A stretch of 64,000 nucleotides of DNA, taken from the NCBI GenBank assembly GCA_023101885.1, contig JALPQD010000226.1:186001-250000 (forward strand), read 5' to 3'. The DNA is from Typhlomys cinereus (taxonomy: Eukaryota > Chordata > Mammalia > Rodentia > Platacanthomyidae). Shown here piece by piece: positions 23,341 through 35,327 of the stretch; position 1 is the first letter of the stretch; each line of letters opens with the position of its first letter. The translations under genes and the position numbers were made by a program. A model generated the notes under the pieces. That model worked only from the letters and a program-made list of their open reading frames with translations, was not told the origin of the DNA and made no database searches.

Positions 23341-24665
23341 ACATGGATGTCTCTCACTGGAGTCATGGGATGCACCGCGAGGTTGGAGGAGAGTGTATTA
23401 AGGGTCTCTTCAATTCATGAGGTTCCAGAATACCCTTGTGGGATGTGCGGAGAGGCATGACCTGGTAGCTTCATGACAGCAAGAGTTGCTATAGGGTGAG
23501 GAATTTCCGAAAGGACTCCGTCCAAAGTTGTGGGATGAGAATTAGGCACAGAGGTATGGTGTGCAGCTATGCCACAACAAAGACAACTGTGTGGTGTTGC
23601 AGTGCTGTGTGTGGGAGGTCTTTTACTGGGGTTGTGGACAGGTTAAGACATGGGCAGACAGGCGTGATTTTGTCAGCATGTGGTATCAGTGGTCCCTGTG
23701 AGGGTGTTTATCAGTGTTACTTGGCAACAAGAGGGACGTGGCCACTGGCCACATGGCAACGAAATTCCCTGAAGGGCACAGAGGTCACAGGGACACTCAC
23801 CAGGCTTGTGAGTTGGGAAGGAGACAATGGGGATGTGGGGCCTTGTGGCCACACAGAGGCAACGATCCTAGCACAGCAAAGGGGTCCCAAAGATCACTGA
23901 ATGGGGTCATGTAGCAGATTAAAGAGGCAGGTAAGTAAGCATGGCATAGTAGGCAAGTGACAGTAAATATTCTCATGGAGACAAAAGTTCCAGGGGCACT
24001 CACCAGGGTCATGTGCAGGCAGAGAGACAGAGTCTGGTGGCTATGTGGCAACAACAATCCCTGAGGTATATTTAAGGACTCTCATCAGGATCATGGTGAT
24101 CGGGAGGGAGGTGGATGGAGAAGCATGGTCCAGCTACAAAAAAATCTCTGTGGGTAGCAGTGATTCCAAGAACTTCTCACCAGATTGTAGTATGGGCAGA
24201 GAAGCAGGCTTGGTTTGGCATATTTTGGCATGGTTTGGTAGCCATACATAGTCAAGAATAAGGTGAGGTTGTCTTGAGTGAGACACTCACTGGGATTTGG
24301 GTTGGGAGGAAAGGCAGGCTAAAAGACAATGTTTAGTGGCCATACATCAGCAAAGATTCATGCATGAAGTGGGGGTCCCAGGAGGTACTCACTGGTGTCA
24401 TGGCATGAGTGGAGAGGTATGGCTTGGTAGCTGCACAGCATCAAGTCCCAGGGGACAGGGGTTGTGGGACTGCTTGACAGGCAAGAAGAGATGTGTGACT
24501 GGGTGACATATAGAAGCAATTGGATGTGCAGCTCCCAATTGCCTTTTACTGGGATCATGGACAGGAGGGAGGTGGATAGAAAGACATGATCTAGTGGAAA
24601 TGTGGCAACAATGGTTCTTACCGGGAACAGGTATACTGGTGGGAGAGGGGGCTCTCACTCATGTC
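23341..24665 (-). repeat. degenerate tandem array of ~100-bp units, probable L1 promoter monomers
   Basis: About twelve units recur every 80-110 bp. Each carries a 'ggggtcatg'-like anchor, then 'gagaggcatg/gagaagcatgg', 'tggtagc/tggtggc', a 'catgtggcaacaa'-like segment and 'tcccaggggcactcac'. Anchors fall near 23361, 23530, 23628, 23803, 23904, 24005, 24086, 24181, 24292, 24392 and 24550. The array sits immediately upstream, on the minus strand, of the L1 ORF1 remnant, where tandem promoter monomers occur in murid L1s. It is G-rich and CpG-poor compared with an active promoter. Confidence 0.65.
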
Positions 24666-24674
24666 ATGTGGCCT

Positions 24675-24865
24675 GTAATAAATATTCTCTTGATGCACTC
24701 TTCCCTTGACTGGTATGGATTGATTTTTATCTCACGATTAGTTTTGGTTTGAATTTTATTTTGTCAGGTATCAGAATAGCAATCCCTGCTTATTTTCAGT
24801 TTCCATTTGTTTGGAGTGCCTTTGCCCACCCTTTCACCCTAAAATTGTGTCTGTCTTGGGTGGTG
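24675..24865 (-). mobile_element. L1 ORF2 fragment, minus
   Basis: 'tttattttgtcaggtatcag', 'aatagcaatccctgcttatt' and 'ccatttgtttggagtgcctt' are antisense L1 ORF2 endonuclease-region text. It lies just beyond the tandem array and is probably a separate, older copy. Confidence 0.65.
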
Positions 24866-24989
24866 AAGCATATTTCTTGGAGGTAAAACGATAATAGGTT
24901 GATGGTTTGATAGATTCTGAGATAAATTGTCCTTCAAGGGAAGTTTTTAAGGTAATTATCATTCCACAGATAGTATGATTGAAGAAACA

Positions 24990-25019
24990 GAGAGGAAGAG
25001 AGAGAGAGAGAGAGAGAGA
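24990..25019. repeat. (GA)n microsatellite
   Basis: A run of AG/GA dinucleotides. Confidence 0.9.
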
Positions 25020-25735
25020 ATATGCTTTCAGTTTCAGCTTCACCAGATGAACAGACAAAGCAGGGCTAACTTTCCAAACTATGTCTATGGGAAGAAGTGG
25101 ATATGTGACAGCCTTTGTTTTTAAAACTCACAGAGGTATTTAATGGGAGAGTATGACTGATTAATGTGTGACATAATTGAAACTAATTTGGACCCTCAAC
25201 CTCAGGGGTTTGGGCTTGTATTTCCACCCGGTTCCTACTCCTGTTGTCGGGAAAGTGCTAGGTTCTATTTGCAGTGTTCCATGTTCTCAAAGGGCCTGGG
25301 TACTCTGACATTTCCAGCCATTGTGTTTTTATTCATATTAAAAATGTTCATATTTGTATTGAGAGACAATTCTGTAGAAATAGAGGTTAAAAAGAAGTCC
25401 CCCGCCAGGGGGTTGATGACTTTCAAAATCTATTTAGCTTCTTATTAATGAATTAAAGTATCATTGGATTAGGGAAAGGATTCCTCATCTTATAATAAGT
25501 AGTCAGTTGATATTTCTTGGTTCAGAGATTGGCATCTGGATTTATGCATAAGAATGATATGGCCATGTGAATCTGTTTAATGTATTAGATGGTGGTATGG
25601 AAATATTTGGTTAGGCAGATTATATAAGAGTCTATAGATATAGGAATCAAAATGGTTACTAGCGGAGTTAAAATCAGGCATGAGCCAATAGGCCCATGAT
25701 GGATTTTGAAAGCATTTTGAGTTAGATTTACTGAA
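25020..25735. other. unassigned DNA
   Basis: The 94-codon frame at 25164-25448 shows no known domain. No repeat is recognised. Confidence 0.35.
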
Positions 25736-26016
25736 TGTTAAACTTATTATTTATTTAGTTGTGGGGGATGGTGCACATGTGTGCATCAGCAGAGGACACT
25801 GTGCGTTCCTACAGAGGACCAAGGATGACTTCAGGAATCATTCTGAATTACTTCTGCCTCCTTTCTGCTTTGCTCTGGAATTTACTGGGCTCCACCCACC
25901 ATGCCAGAAGTATAGGTCGACACCTTTTCCACCTTTTAATGTGGGACCTAGTATCCAAACTTAGTACCTTCTGCTTGCAAGGCAGGGTCTTAATCTTTGA
26001 GCTATCCCTCCAGCCC
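25736..26016 (-). mobile_element. B2-like SINE, long form, with target duplication
   Basis: Antisense tail (ttattatttatttag) on the left, body 'acagaggaccaaggatgact', 'agaagtataggtcgacacct', head 'gagctatccctccagccc' on the right. 'gatttactgaa' occurs at 25725-25735 and again at 26017-26027, a decayed target-site duplication. Confidence 0.85.
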
Positions 26017-26149
26017 GATTTACTGAAGTTTAGAAAAAATTGATTGTGTAAGTTTTTGAAAAAAGATGGTGAAGGGCAACTAGAATAGTTGATGACCAAA
26101 CAAGTACCATCAGAGGAAGGAGTCTCCATAAGAGCCAAGCTTTTATTAA

Positions 26150-26490
26150 TTTTGGTGTAGGCATGCTTGTGTGTAAATGTATTTATGTGTGGCGGGTATA
26201 CATTTGCATGTATGCATGTGTATATAGAGGCTCAAGTTTAGCAGGAGGAATCATCCTTGATTGCTTTTCTGCCTAACACTTTTGAAGATAGAGTACCTGA
26301 TCCAATCCCGGACTCTCCAATATTAGTCCTGCTAGCTAGCTTGCTCTGGGTATTTCCAGTGTTTGACTCCTGATACTTGAATTACAATTGAGTTACCATA
26401 TCCACTCAGAATTTTATGTGGGATCTGGAGATCTGAAATTCAGTCTTTTGACTTGTCCAGCAAGTTTCAATTGTTGAACAATCTCCCCCA
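26150..26490 (-). mobile_element. B4-like composite SINE, diverged
   Basis: A TG/TA-rich left end, 'gaggaatcatccttgattgc', 'gctagctagcttgctctggg', 'attttatgtgggatctggag' and 'ttgttgaacaatctccccca' follow the B1-like plus tRNA-like order seen in the copies at 8.4 and 11.1 kb. Confidence 0.5.
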
Positions 26491-26606
26491 AAAGACCATA
26501 TTTTATTAGTTGATAGAAATGAGCAGAGATAAGTGTCATGTAGGGAAGGCATCAGAGAGTAAAGGGAGATTTTACTAGCATTGAAATATTTAATATATAC
26601 TACATA

Positions 26607-26644
26607 TATATATATATAGAGAGAGAGACAGACAGACAGACAGA
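26607..26644. repeat. compound (TA)n(GA)n(GACA)n microsatellite
   Basis: Short runs of TA, GA and GACA in direct succession. Confidence 0.9.
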
Positions 26645-26689
26645 AAAAACTGTGCATACATGCCATGGTGCATGGGTAGAGCTCAGAAG

Positions 26690-27140
26690 TCTCATTAGCC
26701 CATAGATAATTTTTGTTATGTTTATTCTTCCACAATTTCATACATATATATAATGTATTCTGCTTATTCTTTCCCCCAGCCATCTTTTAATCTCCCTCCT
26801 TTGCCTATCAACCACACCCCAAGCTCCCTCTTCACCAGATACATTTTTGTTTTGTTTTGTGACTCATTGACTATAACAGAGTCATCTGTGTGGATGTTAT
26901 ATATGAACTTTCCATTGCAGCTTTGTTGACCTAACAGTGGGTATACACATGAAGCCTGTGACTCTCTCTGTTCCTGAATCCATCAGTTCCAAATAGCTTA
27001 ACAGTGAAGGTTGAGCTAACTGAGGCCTTTTCTCATCCATTCATGACTATTTCTTGATCCATTATCTGTAAATCCATGTTGGATGGCCTTTATCCTCTGG
27101 GTAGCAATCTTAGATTTTGCCCCCGTCAAAATTAAGGAAA
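26690..27140 (-). mobile_element. L1 3' UTR, minus
   Basis: Antisense 3' end 'caatttcatacatatatata' then 'ttttgttttgttttgtgact', 'cagagtcatctgtgtggatg', 'gactctctctgttcctgaat' and 'ctcatccattcatgactatt', matching remembered antisense rodent L1 3' UTRs of the same type as 1-525. Confidence 0.7.
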
Positions 27141-27141
27141 A

Positions 27142-27742
27142 TGTTGTAACATCCCATCCTGAAGGAAGTCTGAAGGGGGATGGAGGGGAATAGGGTTGTG
27201 GGGCTCTCTCCAGGATATGAGAAGGTAGCAAACAACAACTGGGGGAGGAGACTCTCTTGCCAGTCAATCCAGAAGTTCAGTCTGAAGGAGACAGAGCAGT
27301 GAAGAAGCCTAGAAGAGACTGCTGAACATCCAAGCACTTTGGAAAAGGTGGCAACTCATGACAGTGTGAAGATGATCCTGGAGCAGTAATCTAGAAGAGA
27401 CTATTAAAGAGAAAGGCAAACCAACAGTCCAGCAATCGGAGACTTCAGATCAGTCCAAAGGTCTGGAAGAGAGTCCCCTAAGTCCTACTATTAATAGCTC
27501 CAGAGGTATAGGTTCCATGAGTCTCCCCCATTAGAGGGAGGCTTTCTGGTGATGCAGCTGCCTTTGAATGTTCCTTGCTCTTATAAATAATTCTTGCTCT
27601 TACTTCTGTAAGTAATCCCAATAAACTAAATGTGTTGATTCATCAATTTGGACCTTGGCACATAATTTCTTTGGTGTGTCATGAAACTCCTGTTTAGAGT
27701 AGAAGGTTGTGTGGTTTCCCCAGGAAAGGAATTAACCCAACA
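27142..27742 (+). mobile_element. possible solo ERV LTR
   Basis: A segment running from TGTTGTAACATCCC to TTAACCCAACA, with 'aataaactaaatgtgttgat' as candidate polyadenylation signal near 27620 and 'ttataaataattcttgctct' upstream. The termini fit an LTR, but I found no target duplication and no second copy. Confidence 0.35.
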
Positions 27743-28640
27743 GCCCAGTGTAGGTATTCCTAGCAGCGTTTAGTTTATGTTTCCCCTTGAAGACTGTTTT
27801 GTACTGAATATGAGATTTTGTAGGCCTTTTCCCTATTTTATGGCTCAAGTTTTTTCTGCTTCCTTTTTCATAATTTTCCTTGAACCTTATCAAGGACTGT
27901 AGTTTTCAGAGCTCAGCATCCAGCTGACTCTTATTATCAGTATCATGTATAGCCAAGGTTTTTGTCATTAATTGTATTCCATTGCAAAGGCTTCTCTGAT
28001 TAGTAACATTTATTTTTGGGTATATTCATAAATATTTAGATAACAGTTTGATAGTATATCTGTTTAAAGATCAATGGATTATGTTCTCCTTTAGGGCCTA
28101 TGGCCTCTCCTTTCTTGAGGTTTTGATCTGTTTCATAGCACCAGACATGGTTTCTGTCCTGTGAAATTAGTCTCAAATCCAATCAGAGAGTGGATGGTTA
28201 ACTCTCTTAACAATTATGTCACTATTGTACAAGTAGTCACATTTTGCTTCTCAAGTTAGTGTTGCAGCTTGTAGGGTTCACAGGTGAACATGATCATTTA
28301 TGCTTTTACCCCTAGTAACTTGCATAGCACATTCAAGAACTATGAAATCTAGTGCAGGGAGGAAGCTTCCACAGAAATTACAGCTTGCTTTCTTTGTATC
28401 ATACAATTGAGATGTGTGCTATTTTCCCCAGTAGGATTTTTGCTATTTCCTTCTGGTGAATAACAAAGAGAAATGGGAAGTTCCTATCTTATTTAGCAGG
28501 TTTGTGGAGCCTCCCTGATTAACAACACATAAGGAGCTATCCCGGCTCTGGAAATGAGTTTTTTGTTCAAAAACCCACAGCTTCTAGGAGGAGCTTCTCC
28601 AACCATGTAGGTTCTAACCATTCAAACTTTTTTTGAGATT
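27743..28640. other. probable decayed repeat, unassigned
   Basis: Phrases such as 'caccagacatggtttctgtc' and 'aatccaatcagagagtggat' are familiar from rodent interspersed repeats, but I cannot place the family or strand. No gene. Confidence 0.35.
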
Positions 28641-29345
28641 TTTACTTATTTTCAAAGATAAATGTATTAAATTTATATTTTTACACACATGCTCTTTGCC
28701 TCCCTCATTCCCCCTTCCTTCCTCTCTCCCTCCCATTCTCATACCATCCTCTCCTCCTTCCTGTCCCTATGTGGATCTAGTCTCTTCCCTCCTATTTTGT
28801 CCTCAGATTCTATGAGTCCTGGATTCCCTCTATATCATCTGTTCTCATGGTGGTTCAGGCCTCTGTGGCAGATCAAGAGGCCCTTCCTTGGGTAGCCTAC
28901 TGATATGGTTATTCCTCTCCATCTCTCTAACCCCACACCCCTAAGAATTCTACTTTCTGAAACTATTTCTCCTGAAATCCACACAAGTCCATGGGAGCAT
29001 GCTGACATGTCCACCACTGTGCAGGTCTGATGAGTTCAAGCCTTATTTCCTTGAGTTCATAGCTGCAGATGCCCTATCATGAGAGAAGAAATGTGTCTAG
29101 CAATGGAACACTCTATCTTTAGGCTCTTAAAGTCTACCACCCCCTCTTCTGCAAAGTTCCTCGATCCTCCAGATGGGGAGAAATTTGGTGGGCCTGGTTC
29201 CAGGTGAACATGTAAGGTTGCTGGTGTTCTGTATTCAGGTTGTTTGTTGTTTATCCATTTTGCTCTTCTTGCACTGCACAAAGCTGCATCCTATCTGGGT
29301 GTTAAGATCCTCTCCTATCCAACAATACAGAAACTGTCAAAGAGA
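28641..29345 (-). mobile_element. L1 3' end, minus, near full length
   Basis: Antisense A-rich tail, C/T-rich tract (28697-28770), 'gtctaccaccccctcttctg', 'gggtgttaagatcctctcct' and 'atccaacaatacag'. It aligns with 21588-22265 and 13569-14208 and shows the deepest 5' extent of this 3' UTR family in the window. Confidence 0.75.
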
Positions 29346-29458
29346 GGCATTTGTACAAGAGAAGGCTTGAAAGAGAGTGAGAATCAGGAGTATGGTACAG
29401 CAGTTGGTGGGGTCAACCTCTGGGACATCGTCTTGCTGTCTACTAATCATTAACCCCA

Positions 29459-31994
29459 TGGAAAGATTATTATTAACTATTTCTGTAAGAGAACACCAAA
29501 AGTCAAATAACTTAAGTGGGAAAGGGAGATTTATTCAGCTTAACAGTTCCAGAGGGGAGAAACAGACTTTCATGGTGGAGGTGACATAGCTGGTAGCTGA
29601 AGCTGGCAGGCTAAGTCATTCCCATCCACATGGCTGAAGGCTGGAGGATACCTGGAGAGTCTCTCTTCTTCTCAGTCTCCTGTTATATGGTTCCTTTTAT
29701 CTGGTCTGCTACTAGGAGGTTCCAGTGAGATCTAAGGAGGTTTAATTGGATCTAGGGCTGGTTTTTGTATTGTTCAGATAATCTCTTCAGGTGGTCTCAG
29801 ATGATCTTAGTTAATGCCGGGTGTGTCAAGTTGATACCCAGGATTAACTATCACAAGTCCACCCCTTGTCAACTTGACACCAGGTCACATTTCCTTAGGC
29901 CATTCTTAATCTCCACATGAAAATAGTAAGATTCATAATTCTGCCTAACATAATATAGCTATCCATGTATAACCACACAAGCATTATTTTTCCCAAGATA
30001 AGTGACAAAGCTCCTTGAGAAATGCTGAGTCTTTAGTGTCCCATCATACCATGTCCCATTACGACATTTTACTACACAACTACAGATTAATACTATATTA
30101 CATAACATAAATATCTTCTTAGTGCAAGCCATACTCAGTCCAGGTGTAAAAGTTTCAGTATAGACTCTATCAGTAGTACCAACAGAGTCCCAAAGTCTAA
30201 CATCCAAAATCTGTAAAAATCAAAAGACAAATTACATACCTCCAACATACAATGACACAGAATAAACATTCACATCTCAAAAGGAAGGAATGGGGGCATA
30301 TCCAGAAGAGATCAGTCCATAACAAGACCAAAAAACAGCAACATAAACTCCAAATCCTGTGGCTGCAACAGTAAGCCTCTTGTTGAAATCATCTCAGTTC
30401 CACAAGGCTTTGGTTCCGCCCCTTCAATGGAACTGCCCATAGAACATATCATTCCTTGGGCTGGCACCTCCAAGGGTATACAGCTCTCCTTGGCAGATGT
30501 CCCACATTGTTTCTGGCATCTCTAACATCTTCGTTTCTCAATGGCAAACCGGGCTTTAACTCTATAGCACAAACTGCCTTTCTTGGGCCTCTAAACTGCA
30601 GGCTTTCTGCTACAGGCTGCCTAGATTCCATCATTCTCTGAAATCTTGGAAGAGGAATCTCAAACCTCCTCCCTCTTGCATCTTTGATGCCTCTAAAACG
30701 AGAACCACATGGAAGACTTTGCCAAGATTTTCTGTTGCCTTGAATTAGAGATTGACCCCCTCAAATCACAGCTGATTCAGCTTCTCTATGCTGACTGCAG
30801 GAAAAAAATCTCTTTTTCTTTTAAGTAGTTGATTTAGGGAGAAACAGAACCTTATTTTGGAACTCCACTTTCAGCTCATTCCTTCTGAAAGGATTTGCAT
30901 TCTTATGGGTGGGAGCTTTCTCTGAGAATCTTACCCTCAAGCTAGGGCCTCTCCTATTATCCAAATTGAGAGCAGGCTTTGGTTTACTACTGGAGCTAAT
31001 TTCTTTAACAGTCAAAATTTTCTCCTCTGCCTCTTCTTGGTCTAACTCTTTAAGTTTGCCATTGCATTTTTCATCATCAAATCTTACAGTTTCTTCTTTC
31101 TGTCTAATTCCTTGCTCTTCTTCGTAACTCTGAAGACAACTAAAAAGTAACCCTATCACAATGTCAAGACTGCACTGCTTTGAAATTTCTTCTGCCAAAC
31201 ACTCCAGTTTAACTTCAGGCAAGCTTTCAGGATGAGAGCAAAACTTCACTAAACTCTCCACCCACACATGGCTCCATGTGTCGCTCTTCCAGTTGCAAAC
31301 AGTTTCTGTTCCTCTCTGGATCACAACAGGGTTAGCTTTTACTACCTGAATCTCTCATAGTATTGCTGTCTTTGGAGCTCTCATGAGAAATGAACATTTA
31401 GCCCTATCACCAAGACACAAAGACTTTCCCAGCACAAAGTCCCAAAGTTCTCCATATTTTCCTCAGCAAACAGCTCCAAAGGCACCCTAGCCACATCACA
31501 GCATTGGCCATACTGCTGGGTACCAACTTCTCTCAACTTCACAAGCAGCTTCTTGTTGTGGTACAAGATGCTCTTAAATTCACAGAAATACCACACTACA
31601 CAGTACCAATTTCTGTAATGGTTTTTCTTAACTATTGCTGTGAGAGAATGCCCAGAGTCAAATAATTTAAGGGAGAAAGGGAGATTTATTCAATTTACAG
31701 TTCTAGAGGAGAGACGCAGACTTTCATGGTGGAGGAGACATAGCTGGTGGCTGAAGCTGGCAAACTGTCATTCCCTCCACATGTTGAAGGCTGGAGTATT
31801 CCTGGAGAGTCTTTTTTCTTCTCAGTCTCCTGTTCTATCGACCACTACTGTGAAGTTCCAATGAGATCTAGGGAGGTTCCAATTGGATGTAGGGCTGGTA
31901 TTTGTATTGTCCAGATAATTTCCTCAGGTAGTCTTAACTGATTTTAGTTAATGCCAGGTGTGTCAAGTTGACACCCAGGATTAACTATCGTGCA
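29459..31994 (-). mobile_element. complete MaLR/ERVL-like element with both LTRs
   Basis: LTRs at 29459-29855 (3' LTR) and 31614-about 31994 (5' LTR) are closely related throughout ('ctgaaggctggaggatacct' / 'ctggagtattcctggagagt', 'gtgtgtcaagttgacaccca', 'ggattaactatca'). The internal region is about 1.76 kb. On the minus strand TGGTACTGTGTAGTGTGG (31591-31608) sits at the primer-binding position, and AAGGGGTGGACT beside the 3' LTR is the polypurine tract. It carries a 167-codon frame but no reverse-transcriptase, integrase or protease motif. Confidence 0.88.
30821..31324 (-). pseudogene. residual open frame in MaLR internal region
   Basis: A 167-codon frame rich in Glu, Lys and Ser, with no transmembrane segment or recognisable catalytic motif. 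A shorter, broken counterpart lies in the element at 3.9-6.1 kb (5238-5426, minus), sharing the pattern around 'SRQCGLE' / 'SKQCSLD' and 'NYEEN' / 'SYEEE', so the frame is inherited from the element rather than random. In position it lies where gag would be in a retrovirus-like element, but I cannot show gag homology. It is probably not expressed as a functional protein. Confidence 0.5.
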
Positions 31995-31999
31995 CACAC

Positions 32000-33175
32000 A
32001 CACACATACTCCTCTCATGATGGGGAACACATGTCCAGTGCTTCAAATCACTTCAAGCACCAAAGACCAGGAAGGAGATTGGCCATGAATTGGGTCAAAT
32101 ATTTCAATAATTATGGGTCTTTTTGATGGTGGCCTTATTTCTCTATTGAACTTCATTCCTTTGTCTTCAGTCTCTTTGGATCTTCTTTGTCTTACCTTCC
32201 TATTTCAGATCCTTCATAGTTTTAAAGAGTAATAAAAAGATTTTCCCTTGAGTATGTCATTATGAGGGCTTGGGATTAGGTTCCACTTATAAGGGAGAAC
32301 ATGCATTGTCTGGTTTTCTGTGCTTGGCATACTTTAGTCAGTATGATGTCTTCCAATTCCATCCATTCTGCAGAAAGTTTCATTAGTTCTTTTTTGATGG
32401 CTGTGTAGTATTCCATTGTGTATATATGCCATATTTTCATTATCCATTCATCAACTGTCAGACATCTAGGTGATTCCATGACTTTGCTATTGTGAATAGT
32501 GCTGCAATGAACATGGATGTACATATGTCTGTATAGTACAATGAAGCATTTTTGGGGAATATTCTCAGCAGTGGTATAGCAGGGTCATATGGCATTTCAA
32601 ATTTTAACTTCTTTAGGAACTCCTGTACTGATTACCATAGTGGTTGTACAAATCTGCATTCCCACCAGCAATGTATGAGAGTTCCCTTCTCTCCACATAT
32701 TCTCTGGCATGTGTTGTTGCATGTCTTTTGGATTTTCACCATTCTGAAGGGGATGCAATGATATCTCAAGGTAGTTTTGATTTTGTGTTTCCCTAATGGG
32801 TAGGGAGATGGAACATTTTTTAAGGTATTTGTTGGACATTTCAATTTCTTCCTGGGAAAAATTTCTTTTAAGTTCCATGGCCCACTTATTGGGCTGTTTA
32901 TTTCCTTGGTGCTTAATTTTTTGAGTTCTTTGTACATTCTAGATATTAGTCCCCTATCACATGTGTGGTTAGTGAAGATTTTCTCTTATTAGTTTTGCTG
33001 TGTTGACAATATCTTTAGCTGAACAAAAGCTCGTTAATTTCATGAGATCCCATTTGTTGAGAGTTGGTTCTATTTCCTGAGCTATTGGGGTCCTGTTTAG
33101 AAAGTGTTGACCTAGGCCATTTACTTTGAGGGAATTACCTACTCTTTCTTCTAGGATTAGGATTCTTTATGATTT
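32000..33175 (-). mobile_element. L1 ORF2 3' part and 3' UTR start, minus
   Basis: Antisense ORF2 end: 'ttccacttataagggagaac', 'ggctgtgtagtattccattg', 'aatagtgctgcaatgaacat', 'attcccaccagcaatgtatg', 'tcatgagatcccatttgttg'. Reading right to left it runs from the ORF2 C-terminal half through the stop region into the 3' UTR. A (CA)n run is at 31991-32006. Broken by multiple stops. Confidence 0.9.
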
Positions 33176-33399
33176 TATGCTACGCTATTCACTTTAATTA
33201 ACCTTTCTACCACTTAGCATTCCCTATTTTCCTATCTTGTACCTGCTTTAAACTTTCCATCCCTAATATTTCTCCCTACCTACTTGGCTATTACCTACAT
33301 TTTCCTAACCCATCTCACTTAGGGAATTCCACTTCCAATAACCTATTTTTAGTTTCCTGAATTCTACAAGAATTCCAACTTGAACATATAAAATTGAAT

Positions 33400-33995
33400 A
33401 GTAAAAGCTAAGATTTGCATATGAGGGAGAGAATGTGGCATTTGTTTGTCTGTGTCTGAGTCACCTTATTCAGTATATTTTTCTAAATCCATATACTTGC
33501 CAACAAGTTTTATTTTTCTGTCTAGTCAGATAAATTCCATTTTATGTTCGTTCTATATTTTTGTTATCTATTCATCAGGAATGATTCCAGGAATGATCAT
33601 AGATGAGCAATTGTCTCTATGCTAATATAGAGTAAATTTGGTTTATGCCTAGGAGTAGAAAAGTAGGATAATATGGTAATCCTATTTCTATTTTACTGAG
33701 GAACATCTGTACTGATATCCAAAGTGGCTGCACTTGTCTGTACTTCCATCAACAGTGTATATTTCTCTTTTGCAACATCTTTAACTCCTCCATGGCATTA
33801 CTTCTGATTTTATTTCTTGATGACAGCCAGTCTGACTGTGGGTAAAATGGAATTTTAACTTACATTTCAATTCAATTTCTCCTAATCTAAAAATCACTGT
33901 TAGTTTTTTTTAAAAAGAATTTTTTCTTGACACTTAAATTATTTAGTTCTTTATATATTTATATATTAGTGTTAATGCTTTGTTAGATTTAAATT
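33400..33995 (-). mobile_element. second, older L1 ORF2 3' fragment, minus
   Basis: 'ggcatttgtttgtctgtgtc', 'tgagtcaccttattcagtat', 'ctgtacttccatcaacagtg' and 'ttgatgacagccagtctgac' repeat the content of 32.3-32.9 kb with much higher divergence, so this is an independent older insertion. Confidence 0.75.
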
Positions 33996-34234
33996 AGCAA
34001 GGATTTATTTCCATTCTGTAAGCTAAACTCAAGATTGAGCCCAGAGAAAAATAAGTACATAAAGCAGGAGGAGGTAGCACACTAAAATAAAATCTAGGCA
34101 AATGAGAGATGCAATTGAGTTTTATGACCTCGCTCTTTTTAATTTCAAATAAAACACCTCTCTGTACATGAAATACTTCTTAATTTCTTTATTATTATTT
34201 ATTACATTGCTGCCAGTAATTTATTTGAGTTGGG

Positions 34235-34378
34235 CATTTCAGACCTATTCTATTCATTAGACTGTAGGTTCTTTGAGGGTGAAGACTTATTTTTCTTCTT
34301 TACTACTTTCTCCTCAGCATTTTATATAGTGTTCGACACTTTGTAAGTACTCATAAATGTTTGTCCAATAAGTTCTCT
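34235..34378 (+). mobile_element. LINE L2 3' end fragment
   Basis: 'agactgtaggttctttgagg', 'gtgaagacttatttttcttc' ... 'cataaatgtttgtccaataa' matches the conserved L2 3' end (AGACTGTAAGCTCCTTGAGGGCAGGGAC ... AATAAATGTTTGTTGAAT). It is shared across mammals and is the oldest recognisable repeat type here. Confidence 0.8.
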
Positions 34379-34973
34379 CATGATTTATAAACTATATATT
34401 TGGGAGGCAAGAGATTGACAAGTTAATATAGATATATAATTTTAGGGAGTAATGGTGCTATCGATAACAGTAGGATAGAGGTGCAAAAAGGAGTCTTGCT
34501 GTTTTATATCAATCAATTCTGATACTTTAGGATAGGAAATACAATGCCTTCAAAGAAGTGGCATCAGAAGAGAGACCAAAAAGAAGAAAGGGAGCTGCTC
34601 ATGCAGTGAATCTTCCAATGCACATGGAAAATAAGTAGAAACATTTTTTTTTGTGTTAGGGAAAGTAAGAAGACCTTTATGAATGGAATATGCTGAGCTA
34701 AGTAGAAGATAAGAAGACTCTGGAAGCAAGAAAGAGATGATTACAGTGCAAATAGGTTATCATAAGAGTTTTTAGAACCAGTTGGAAACCAAACTTGGCT
34801 ATGAAGAGAATACTGATGTCATTCAACTTCTGATTAAGTAGTGTCTCTCTGACTGCTGTGTGGATAATGTGTATGGTAAGGAAAAACTAGAATCATAGAA
34901 AGCAGTAAGGAAAATAGTGGGGGAAATCGAGGCAAAGGATAATGAAAGTTTGGGCTAAGGCGTAGTAAAATAG
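34379..34973. other. unassigned DNA
   Basis: Purine-rich around 34550-34780. The phrase pattern hints at an ancient repeat, but nothing can be named. Confidence 0.3.
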
Positions 34974-35327
34974 TGTAACAGTTACTCTTAACTATTGCTG
35001 TGAGAGAACACTCAAAGTCAATCAACTTAAGGGAGAAAGGGAGATTTATTCAGCTTACGGTTCCAGAGGAGGCACTTTCTCATGGCAGAGGTATCATGGC
35101 TGGCTGGCCAAAGCTGGAGGAGGCTAAGTCACTGCAGACATCTTGGAGGCTGAGAGCTGAAAAACTGCTTGCTGCAAAGGCAGACATCTCTTGTAGGTAG
35201 GGGGGAATTAATCCACCTCAAGGCCCACCCCTTGTGACTGCCTTCCTCTAGCAAGGCTCCACCTCTCAAGGTACCATGACCTTGCCAAACACATGAGATT
35301 GTGGGGGACACATTTCAAACCATGTAA
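34974..35327 (-). mobile_element. solo MaLR LTR, minus
   Basis: 'tgtaacagttactcttaact', 'ggagatttattcagcttacg', 'catggctggctggccaaagc', 'gcaaggctccacctctcaag' and 'gacacatttcaaaccatg' follow the MT/ORR1 order in antisense. Confidence 0.85.

Noticed and set aside
23496..23900. 134-codon frame
   Set aside because: It lies inside the tandem array upstream of L1. The frame is not maintained from unit to unit.
23341..24665. CRISPR-like or satellite array
   Set aside because: Units are degenerate and 80-110 bp long, without short identical repeats and unique spacers, and the DNA is plainly mammalian.
27142..27742. Polymerase II promoter and first exon
   Set aside because: TATA-like and AATAAA-like motifs are present, but the TG...CA ends fit an LTR better, and no splice donor or downstream exon is evident.
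29459..31994. Infectious or full-length retrovirus
   Set aside because: Only about 1.8 kb of internal sequence and no reverse-transcriptase, integrase, protease or envelope motif. It is a non-autonomous, decayed LTR element.
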